DNA of 64,000 nucleotides. It comes from Musa acuminata AAA Group. Taxonomy: Eukaryota; Streptophyta; Magnoliopsida; Zingiberales; Musaceae. Shown piece after piece: positions 55,704 to 64,000 of the stretch. Location of the stretch: NCBI RefSeq assembly GCF_036884655.1, contig NC_088342.1, forward strand, positions 16,329,001 through 16,393,000, written 5' to 3'. Within the stretch, counting starts at the first letter, position 1; each line of letters starts with the position of its first letter. The position numbers and the translations under genes were made by a program. Below the pieces are notes generated by a model. It saw nothing but the letters and a program-made list of their open reading frames with translations, made no database searches and was not told where the DNA came from.

Positions 55704-56504
55704 ATGTCGCTTTCAAATCCCTTACGTGGCATACTTGATGTCAACCGCCTCACTGGTTCAAATTATACGGATTGGCTCCGTAACTTGAGAATTGTTCTCA
55801 CAACGGAGAAAATCGTGTACGTCCTTGATACAGTGATGCCTACGCCCGAAGAAGGGGCAAGCAAGGATGAGATCGCTCGCTACGTGAAGTACATTAACGA
55901 CTCCACTCTTGCTCAGTGCTATATGTTGGGCTCTATGACTCCTGAGTTACAGAGACAACATGAAAAGATGGATGCCAGATCTATTCTCCTACATGTCCGC
56001 AAATTGTTTGAGGAACAAGGAAGGACTCAGCGATATGAGATATCCAAGAGCCTCTTCCACGCTAGGATGACTGAGGGGAAACCAGTTCAGAACTATGTCC
56101 TAAAGATGATTGAGTGGATAGAGAAACTCACTGGTCTAGGAATGGTCCTAGAGGATAACTTGTGTGTGGACATTGTGCTTCAATCCCTACCAGATTCCTT
56201 TTCAGAGTTCATAATGAATTTTAATATGAACAAGCTTGAGATGACTTTCCCAGAGCTCCTCAATATGTTGAGGGAGGCAGAGAGTACTATTAAGAAAGAG
56301 AAGCCAGTTCTCTACACTGGTGAGACCAGAAAGAAAAGGAAAGCAGAAAAGTCCCTTAAGAAGGGAAAGGGCAAGGGCAGACCAGGTAAAGCAAAGGTTG
56401 CTAAGAAAGACCCAGCAAAGGACAAAGGCCAGTGCTTTCACTGTGGTAAAGATGGGCACTGGAAGAGGAACTGCAAAGAGTACCTTGCAGAGAGGGCGAA
56501 ATAG
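55704..56504 (+). pseudogene. gag: C2 gag
   Basis: 266 codons, the best C-family gag here. [13 protein letters not shown] start, UBN2-type core, lysine-rich tail, and an intact knuckle [14 protein letters not shown] (C1 has lost one Cys). It ends with TAG at 56502-56504 where C1 reads Gln, which would cut gag from protease. The following protease is itself broken: its active site reads DTS instead of DTG (VLDTSIAYHIYN), followed by a stop and a deletion of roughly 200 bp. Confidence 0.87.
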
Positions 56505-56641
56505 AAGCTTGGAGAAGCTTCAGGTATATTCATGATCAATCTCCAATTGTCAGATTTTTGTGATAGTGCATTGGTATTGGATACTAGTATTGCTTATCAC
56601 ATATACAATTTATTGTAAATTCTAGCAGAGCCGAGGGGAGA

Positions 56642-57261
56642 TTGGCGAGAGGAATATTACATAAAGGTTTGTTTATGCTAGACACTCCACATATCATGAA
56701 TGTAAATGTGTCTAAGAGGAAACGAGATGAGGTGAACAGTACATACCTATTGCATTGTAGGCTAGGTCATATCCATAAGGGAATTATTCAAAAGTTGCTA
56801 AATGATGGATATCTAGATCCATTCGACTATGTGTCATATGCAACTTGCGAGCCTTGCCTTCGTGGAAAACTGACCAACTCTCCATTTAGTGGAACTGGAG
56901 AGAGAGAGCCACTGAGCTGTTGGAACTCATACATAGTGATGTATGTGGACCCATGTCAACTCATGCCATTGGTGGTTACTCCTACTTCATTACCTTTACT
57001 GATGATTTCTCAAGGTATGGATATGTGTACTTAATGAAGTACAAGTCCAAGGCCTTTGAGAAATTCAGAGAGTATAAGAATGAGGTGGAGAACCAGATTG
57101 GAAAGAGTATCAAAACTCTTCGATCAGATCGAGGAGGTGAGTACTTAAGTACATAGTTTACTCAGTTCCTCAAGGACCATAGGATATTATCCCAATGGAC
57201 ACCTCCTTATACACCTCAGCTCAATGGTGTCTCTGAAAGGAGAAATCGTACGTTATTAGAC
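56642..57261 (+). pseudogene. pol: C2 integrase, N-terminal half
   Basis: HCRLGHIHKGIIQK and ATCEPCLRGK give the zinc ligands. There is a frameshift within GERE (near 56905), then HSDVCGPMSTHAIGG, FTDDFSRYGYVYL and LRSDRGGEYLST, then TAG at 57154-57156 where C1 has Glu. The catalytic Glu region (LNGVSERRNRT) follows at about 57222. Non-functional. Confidence 0.85.
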
Positions 57262-58530
57262 ATGGTACAGTCCATGATGAGTTTCGTTGACCTACCCATC
57301 TCATTCTGGGGATATGCCCTAGAAACCGTAGCTTACCTTCTGAACAGAGTTCCAACTAAGTCGGTAGTGTCTACACCATATGAGATATGGAAAGGGAAGA
57401 AGCCTGATCTTAAGGTTGTTAAGATTTGGGGCTGCCCTGCCCACGTTAAAAGACACAACCCCGATAAGTTAGAATCAAGGACAGAGCGATGCAAATTTAT
57501 GGGATACCCCAAGGAAACTTGTGAGTATTATTTCTATCGTCTCGAGAACCAAAAGGTCTTTGTAGCTAAGAGAACAGTGTTCCTTGAGAAGGAACACATT
57601 CTTGGCGGAGACAGTGGGAGAATGATAGAGTTGAGCAAGGTTGGAGAACCAAGCTCAAGCACCACTCTACAGCCCGAGTCTGTTCAGGTACCTAATACAC
57701 AAGTTTCAACTTTACGCAGGTCTGATAGAGTATTCCATCCTCCTGAGAGATATGTGGGACATATTAGAGGAGAGGATGTTGAGGATATTGATCCTCAGAA
57801 CTACGAGGAGGTTATTATGAGTATAGACTCTGAGAAGTGGCAAGAAGCCATGAATTCTGAGATGGATTCTATGTACTCCAACAAGGTTTGGAACCTAGTT
57901 GATGCGCCCGAAGGTATTGTACCCATCGGTTGCAAGTGGATCTTTAAGAAAAAGATCGGAGTAGATAGAAAGATAGAGACCTATAAAGCAAGGCTAGTGG
58001 CTATGAGGCATCGTCAAATGCAAGGTGTTGACTACGATGAAACCTTCTCACCCGTAGCAATGCTAAAATCCATCAGAATTCTATTGGCTATTGCAGCACA
58101 CTATGATTATGAGATCTGGCAGATAGATGTGAAAACCGCATTCTTCAATGGAAACCTCGAGGAGGAGGTGTATATGATGCAACCTAAGGGATTCGTGTCC
58201 AAGAACTGCCCAGATAAGGTGTGTAGGTTGCTTAGATCCATTTATGGACTAAAGCAAGTTTCCCAAAGTTGGAACATAAGATTTGATGAGGCAATCAGAT
58301 CTTATGACTTCGTTAAGAACGAAGATGAGCCTTATGTGTACAGGAAGGTAAGTGGGAGCACTATCACCTTTTTGGTGTTATATGTGGATGACATCCTGAT
58401 CATTGGGAATGACGTAGGAATGCTATCCACAGTAAAGGCTTGGTTATCTAGACACTTCTCCATGAAGGACTTAGGGAAGCATCCTATATCTTGGGGATTA
58501 GAATCTATAGAGATAGATCCAAGAGGATGA
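57262..58530 (+). pseudogene. pol: C2 integrase C-terminal region and reverse transcriptase
   Basis: 422 open codons. Includes SFWGYALETVAYLLNRVPTK (lost in C1), TPYEIWKGKKPDLKVVKIWG, the linker, RT with CKWIFKKKIGVDRK, VDYDETFSPVAMLKSIR, WQIDVKTAFFNGNL, SIYGLKQVSQSWN and FLVLYVDDILIIGND. Relative to C1, one G is missing near 58473 (LGK instead of LGEAS), which ends the frame in a false tail at 58530. This is the longest intact RT stretch in the window. Confidence 0.88.
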
Positions 58531-59345
58531 TTGGCTTGTCCCAATCCAGGTACATAGAAACCATTGTCAAAAGGTTTGGCATGGAAAATTCCGAGAGAGG
58601 TCTCATACCGATGAGACATGGGATATTGCTTTCTACGAGTATGTCCCCAAAGGGTGAACATGAATATGATACCTTATGCCTCAACAATAGGGTCTATCAT
58701 GTATGTCATGCTATGTACTAGGCTTGATATAGCGCATGCTCTGAGTGTCACGAGCAGGTATCAGGCGGATCCAGGCTTGGAGCACTGGAAAGCAGTAAAG
58801 TGTATCTTTAAGTACTTGAGAAGGACTAAGGATCTTTTACTAGTATATGGAGATAATAGCCTTAAGGTTGAAGGCTACACTGACTCAAGTTTTCAATCTG
58901 ATGTCAATGATAGCAAGTCGAATTCAGGGTATGTGTACACCTTAAATGGAGGAGTAGTGTGTTGGAAGAGTTCCAAGCAAGATACTACTGCTGACTCGAC
59001 CACAAAGGCGGAGTACATTGCTGCATTAGATGTAGCAAAGGAGGGAGTCTGGGTGAAGAAGTTCATAATAGATTTAGGAGTCATGCCGAGTAGCGAGGAG
59101 CCGACTTCCTTATATTGCGACAATTATGGGGCGATTACTCAAATAAGGGAACCCGGGTCTCATCAGAAGTGTTCTGAGGAGGTTTCAGCTTATCAGAGAG
59201 ATAGTAACCCGAGGAGATGTAGTAGTTGAAAGAGTTCCATCCGAAGGTAACATTGTAGATCCACTGACAAAGCCGTTATCTCATATTGTCTTTGAGCGTC
59301 ACAGGGGTCTGATGGGGATCAGACACATAGGTGATTGGCTTTAGG
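58474..59345 (+). pseudogene. pol: C2 RT end and RNase H
   Basis: After the 1-bp shift: GIRIYRDRSKRM, RYIETIVKRFGMENSERGLIPM, then a deletion-shift after MSPK identical in position to that implied in C1. RNase H frame 58660-59229: NMIPYASTIGS, LEHWKAVKCIFKYLRRTKD, GYTDSSFQSD, WKSSKQDTTADSTTKAEYIA (the usual TEAE Glu is Lys here) and SLYCDNYG. The shift after GSHQK is the same as in C1 and C4. Confidence 0.85.
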
Positions 59346-59358
59346 TCAAGTGGGAGAT

Positions 59359-60854
59359 TGCTAGTCATAGGTGCCCAGCAAGCCAATCACGTGAGTGATG
59401 GCACGTGTGACTTGATACATAATCTTTTTGCTTATTATATTTTGGCGTATATCACTTTATAACTATTACATATATGCATATATATATATTGTGATGTCCT
59501 TGGATTTGTGCATTGGGAATCGGATCGTGATGAGATCACGAAAATGAGATTGATTCACCTTTAAAAACATATCCTAAATAATTCCGGTCATAGGTTACTC
59601 GAGAGGGACATCGTGATAACCAGACAGACTGGTGTGCTGTATACTCGTCCATATGATGGATGCAGCTGGTCTCATAGCTGCTCGTGTAGGGACACTAGGG
59701 ATACAATACAGGTGCTCATTGGAGAATGAGTTCACTGATTGATCCGCTTACGGAATGTTGGATGGTTGATAATGCCTTATTGTTAGACAGCGATTCCGTA
59801 GTCCTAGTGGTGTATTTGGTCCTTAGACTTGAGACACCAAGGATGTCCTGTATGAGTGCTCCACTCTTTGATACCAGACTTATAGGTTTGGCTGTCCCAG
59901 ATCTAGTACAGCTGGTCATTGGGAGTGGTAGTCGACCTTACTAGGGCTATTGAGTGTCGATAGAGGATCATCCACCCTCGGCGTCATGAGAGGAATATCC
60001 CATATGTTCTTGCTCAGACAAATCCCTAGCCAGGGTCATTCGGGTTGAGAGAGAAAGAGTTCTCCGGGAGAATCGGATTAGAGCGAGACTCGAGTAGAAA
60101 CCGTATGGGTCTGACAATACCATGCTCGATATACGGTCTCTGGAATATTAGAGGGATAAAGGACTATAGGTACACGGTAACTGAGGACAGACAGGTCCAA
60201 TAGATTGGATTCCCCTGTATCGTCAGGGGACTATAGCGTAGTGGCATAGTACGTCCGTAGTCGATGAGTCGAGTGAATTATTACAGGGATAATAATTCAC
60301 TGAGTTAGAAGGAGTTCTGACAGGTATGACTCACGGCCAGCTCGATATTGGGCCTAGAGGGTCACACACATATGGTAGGCATTGCGATGAGTAGAGGTTC
60401 GGATATGAGAAATCTGATAGAGCCCTTGTCTTATTGGATGCAGATCCAATACCCACTAGGGGAGGACCCTTTACGGTTTGACAGGGGACCTCTATAAATA
60501 GGAGGGATTCAGAGCCTCATAGGCTAGAGCCTTTGCTTGCCTTTCTTATTCTCCTCTCTCTCTCCACCTCAAAGCAGGCCTGGAGTTTTGAGGAGTGTCA
60601 TCGCAACCCTATAGTGTGGATCACCGCTAGAGAGGAGGACGCTTGACCTCCTTCACCTTCTCCTAAGGATCTGCAAGGAAACAGGGATATACGATCTCCT
60701 TAGGTAACATAATCTACTCTATATGCAGTTTTTAAGTTTCGCGGATTTTGCGCACCAATCTTCGCATGACGACGAACATCTCTTTGGGAATCAGGGATTT
60801 TAATTTCTTGTTCTTCTGCTGCGCATATGATGTCACTCCCAAGATTTCCCAACA
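59359..60854 (+). repeat. C2 3' LTR
   Basis: 1496 bp, TGCTAGTCATAGGTG to GATTTCCCAACA, preceded by CAAGTGGGAGAT. Hairpin GTGAATTATT...AATAATTCAC near 60273, TATA box near 60494. Followed by ATAAC, which belongs to the F2 leader. Confidence 0.93.
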
Positions 60855-61766
60855 ATAACAGCAAGGAAATTGGTGCAATTTGCGATTGGAGAATTCTCGT
60901 CGAGAAATTTCAGCGGGTTACGACGAAAATTTGCAGCAACACAAAATCGTTTTTAGAGATGAATTTCTTAATAGATCAATCTTAGATGGAAGCCAAGATG
61001 ATCTATGAAGTGTATAAGAAATTTCATTCAAAAAAGATTGCAAATAGATGGGTTAAGGCAACAATATGCGGCTGAAATTTTCTGCAGCACAAAGTTTTAA
61101 GTATAGCAGATTGGACGTAAAAGATCAATGGTTTATATTGAGAATTTTTTGATAAAACCAAAGGGAATTCCACTTTTAGGAAGTGTTAAAGCTATCATAA
61201 AAATTTCCTAGAGATTTGGACAGAAACAACATAGTATCAAGATCAAACAAATAGTGCTATGCGGCTGAAATTTTACAATGCAGATTTTCAAGTATAGCAA
61301 ATTAGACGTAAAATATCATTGGTTTATATTGAGAATTTTTTGACAAAACCAAAGAAAATCTGCTGTTAGGAAATGTCAAAGATTCATAAAAATTTCATAG
61401 AGATTTGGATAGAAAAAACACAGTAGCAAGATTAAACAGACGGTGCTATATGGTTGGAATTCTGCAATGTATCTTTCGTCGTAGAGATGAAAACTTTATG
61501 ACGAAAAGTTTATGCAGCAATATAGGAATAATTTTTTTGGGATTTTCAAATAAGGATCACTAAATTGCAGCAGCAGTAAGGTAGAAAACCATAACCTGTT
61601 GCAATTCACGAGGAGATCAAAGGATGATCCGTGGTGGTGGAGATGACGGCGGAATTTGGCAACGATCTCTTAAGCAATTGTGGGAATTGCTTTGGGCGGT
61701 TGTGGAGGGTTGATGGATGGCTGTGGATGGGCAGCGAGATGCCAAGAATGCTGCTCTGATACCATG
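60855..61766 (-). other. F2 inverted leader (right copy)
   Basis: Reverse complement of the F leader, starting at the C2 boundary (ATAACAGCAAGGAAATTGG) and including the tandem block. Primer site at 61753-61764. No gene seen. Confidence 0.87.
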
Positions 61767-62147
61767 TGTTAGAACCCTTGTAGATTCTAAACTTGGGATT
61801 GATCTCTTTAGGGGATCGACCTCCTTGGAACTCTATAGGGGTTACTCCCTCCAAGTTGCTGCTCAAGGGCTGCAGAAAAGATTCATCTATTGCCTATGAA
61901 AAGAGGAGGAATACATGACTATTTATAGGGCTTCTAAACCCTAACTCCTAATATGACTCCTACTTCTAACTAACTCCTAATAGGACTCCTACTCAAGACT
62001 CATATTCCTTTACAACTCCTTATTCTTCTCTAAGAAACAAGCTTCTAACCCTAGCCGGCCTCTTCACCTCTTTAATAGGGGTCGGCTTAGGTAGGTTTTA
62101 CATGAATGTCTCTCTCAATTAAGACTCTCCAAGCTAGAGTCCTAACA
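61767..62147 (-). repeat. F2 inverted LTR (right, 5' LTR of F2)
   Basis: 381 bp, TGTTAGAACCC to GAGTCCTAACA on the plus strand, followed by the TSD CGACG. Confidence 0.92.
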
Positions 62148-63307
62148 CGACGTTAGGTGATATTTCTTGGAATTTTATGCAACTAATTATAAAATTTTAT
62201 AGTAAGGAGAAACAGGTGATACTGAATGTGAAATGTGGGGGCGACGTAACGACGATTTGCACACAACAAATAGAGAAGGTTTTGCATAAAGCATGCAGCA
62301 GATTTTTGGTACAACTTGAGCAGCAAACTAAGGGAGAGCCAATAGAATTTGAAGATCCAAACCTACTTCCTTTGCTTGCTAAATTTTCAGATATATTTGA
62401 CAAACCGTACAACCTACCTCTTACCCATCGGCATGATCATTATATAACGATTCTTTCAGGCAAACCTCCAGCAAATACTCAGCCATATCAATATCTACAT
62501 CTCCAGAAGGATGAAATAGAAATGATTGTAAAAGAGATGCTCGAAACAGGAGTTATTCGGCCAAGTTGCAACCTCTACTCTTCACCGGTGCTACTTGTAC
62601 ACAAGAAGGATGGAACATGGCGAATATGCGTTGATTACCTCAATGGCATAACCATCAAGGACAAATACCTTATTCCAATAGCAGATGAATTGCTAGATGA
62701 AAGGGAGCACAAATCTTTACAAAGCTGGACCGTTGATCCGGGTATCATCAAATATGAGTGTGCGAAGAAGATATACCGAAAACCACCTTTTGAACACACA
62801 ACAACCACTACGAATTTTTGCTTTCTTCAACAAAAGGTGGAATATCTTGGGCATATCATATCAGAGGAAGGTGTGGCAGTGGACCCCTTCAAAATTGGAG
62901 TAATGCAAAACTGGTCGACCCCGAGGAACATAAAATTTCTACATGGCTTTCTGGGTTTAACAGGCTACTACCGTAAGTTCGTGAAAAACTATGGAAAGAT
63001 CAATGCACCACTTACTTTCTTACTGGAAAAAGATGTCTTCCAATGGTTGGACAGAGCCTCCGCTGCCTTCGACAAACTTAAGGTAGCCATGACGATGACG
63101 CCAGTGCTAACACTACCAGATTTCAACCGACCCTTCATTATTGAGGCCGACGCATCTGGAGTCAGAATTGGAGCCATTCTCATGCAGGATGGTCGACCAC
63201 TCGCATACACTAGCAAGACATTATCTCACTCCCATCAAAATAAGTCAACATATGATAAGGAGATGCTCGCCATTGTGCGCGCAGCAACAGTTGGAGACCC
63301 TACTTGA
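62148..63307 (+). pseudogene. pol: F1 reverse transcriptase (catalytic core deleted) and RNase H start
   Basis: Open from 62148 to TGA at 63305-63307. It starts at the protease end (TLGDISWNF), then TDVTTICTQQ-like region, NLPLTHRHDHYI, and RT N-terminus EMLETGVIRPSCNLYSSPVLLVHKKDGTWR. After PIADELLDE the frame jumps to a later part (QQKVEYLGHIISEEGVAVDP), skipping the RT palm with its catalytic aspartates. RT thumb/connection (FLGLTGYYRKFVKNYGKI) and RNase H start (IIEADASGVRIGAILMQDGR, STYDKEMLAIV) follow. It cannot polymerise DNA. Confidence 0.87.
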
Positions 63308-64000
63308 TTGGTCGACGATTTCAAATTAAAACCGACCATAAAAGCCTCAAGTACTTTTTGGAGCGAAAGATATCATCCCCTGAGCATCAAAAATGGGTAA
63401 CAAAACTTCTTGGATTTGATTATGAAATAACTTACAAAAAAGGGAAAGAGAATGTTCTTGCAGATACGCTTTCGCAGCTACCCGAGCAAGCTGATGTTTC
63501 GGCCATTTCACTTCCGACCAGCGACTTCCTTGAGGATATTAAGATGGAATGGCAGGAAGATTCAGAGACTAGTAAGATTATAAAAAAATTGGAGGAAGTA
63601 CCAAGCTTCATGGCTCATTACAATTAGGACTCAAAAGAATTACACTATAAGGGATGCATTGTGCTTATGATAAATTCTACTTGCATCTTCATGAGCAGAT
63701 TTTGGACAAAGTTATTCCATATGCAGGGTACTAAATAGAAAAGGAGTACGATATATCACCCACAAATCAACGGCCAAACAAAAGTTGTAAATAGGTGCTT
63801 GGAGACAGCCCAAAGCCACCCACCAAATAAGACTACCCAAGGAGAACTCCAGACCCAGCCAAGTGCCATTATTGATCGACGGATCGTGACTCGACGACAA
63901 CGACCCACTAATGAAGTGCTAATACAGTGGGCGAACCTACCAATAGAAGATGCCACTTGGGAGAACTATGACGACTTGAAGATCAAATTCTCAAAATTCA
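63308..64000 (+). pseudogene. pol: F1 RNase H end, integrase remnant and chromodomain-like tail
   Basis: After a frameshift near 63285: GRRFQIKTDHKSLKYFLERK, HQKWVTKLLGFDYEITYKKG, ENVLADTLSQLPEQ, then TAG at 63625 (YN-stop-DSKE; FA reads Arg here). The integrase then shows the same collapsed form as FA: KELHYKGCIVL joined to SRFWTKLFHMQGTK-stop-KRSTIYHPQINGQTK, then joined to IIDRRIVTRRQRP... ATWENYDDLKIKF, a chromodomain-like tail. It runs off the right edge. Confidence 0.86.

Larger units (their letters stand above)
45786..60854 (+). mobile_element. C2: C-family Copia element, interrupted by D2
   Basis: Pieces 45786-47434 and 55461-60854. Order: 5'-truncated LTR, primer site, leader (with D2 and a deletion), gag, damaged protease, integrase, RT, RNase H, 3' LTR. 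After the 3' LTR comes ATAAC, which continues the F2 leader, so C2 inserted in F2. The left end was lost in a rearrangement that put an F LTR next to it. Confidence 0.87.
44244..62147 (-). mobile_element. F2: inverted gypsy element inside F1, rearranged
   Basis: Flanked by perfect TSDs CGACG (44239-44243 and 62148-62152). Minus-strand pieces: LTR 62147-61767 and leader 61766-60855; then C2; then LTR 45785-45392 and leader 45391-44265; then only 21 bp of LTR end (44264-44244). No gag or pol remains. Having two LTR-plus-leader units in the same orientation plus a remnant of a third LTR end is not a simple insertion and implies later recombination or deletion. Confidence 0.8.
39622..64000 (+). 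mobile_element. F1: chromodomain-type gypsy element, heavily nested, runs off-window
   Basis: Host pieces: 39622-41471, 43072-44243 and 62153-64000. Order: LTR, iMet primer site, leader, gag (split by solo LTR A2), protease (split from RT by F2), RT lacking its catalytic centre, RNase H, integrase remnant with chromodomain-like tail. The 5' flank CGGTG is the expected TSD. Non-autonomous by deletion. Confidence 0.88.

Noticed and set aside
1..64000. Endogenous pararetrovirus, bacterial contamination or organelle DNA
   Set aside because: All coding similarity is to Copia and gypsy retrotransposons with LTRs and TSDs; no movement protein, bacterial gene or organellar gene was seen.

Overview
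This window is plant nuclear DNA made almost entirely of nested LTR retrotransposons. I found no host gene, rRNA, tRNA gene or CRISPR array. Evidence for a plant genome: Ty1/copia and Ty3/gypsy proteins with plant-type layouts, initiator-Met tRNA primer sites (TGGTATCAGAGC), LTRs of 0.4-1.8 kb and 5-bp target-site duplications (TSDs). The style of the families (Sirevirus-like LTRs rich in GGCGGTGCCACCGCC palindromes, and a Tat-like gag) reminds me of Zingiberales such as Musa/Ensete, but this is an impression, not a demonstration.

Families (names are mine). A, B, D, E: Sirevirus-like Copia elements with LTRs TGTTGAATCTCGG...CCTAACA, repeated polypurine tracts and a zinc-knuckle gag. C: a second Copia family with LTRs TGCTAGTCATAGG...CCCAACA and a long GC-rich leader. 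F: a chromodomain-type Ty3/gypsy family with LTRs of about 0.4 kb. G: a Tat-like Ty3/gypsy element without pol, carrying a 93-bp tandem array.

Left block (1-25190): C3 (a C copy) was hit near the start of its LTR by G; G was hit in its 5' LTR by FA (an F copy); FA was hit by A1 (minus strand, running off the left edge). The same C3 LTR was hit by the complete element B (9536-16289, TSD TTAAA). C3 then runs through an inverted RT fragment, leader, gag and protease/integrase to 20885, where it abuts C4, an inverted C element (20886-25190).

Right block (25191-64000): E is a decayed Sirevirus-like element with an internal-LTR-internal-LTR layout. Its middle LTR holds the solo LTR D1 (TSD ATAAA), which was itself hit by the complete and rather young C1 (27155-35757, TSD AGGTG). 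Its last LTR holds F1 (39622 to beyond 64000). F1 gag holds the solo LTR A2 (TSD ACATC), and the F1 protease/RT junction holds the inverted F2 (44244-62147, TSD CGACG). F2 holds C2, and C2 holds D2. The chain E > F1 > F2 > C2 > D2 is five levels deep.

No element here looks fully autonomous; every reading frame that can be followed across the window has stops, frameshifts or deletions. The best-preserved coding region is the A1 gag-protease-integrase frame, interrupted by only one UAG. Points worth a second look: that UAG; the additional ORF of D2 with LTR-like sequence upstream; a shared splice-donor-like junction in B and E; the 93-bp array in G; shared defects among C copies and among F copies that imply copying in trans; and a 1.5-kb inverted repeat of F LTR plus leader that could form a hairpin RNA.
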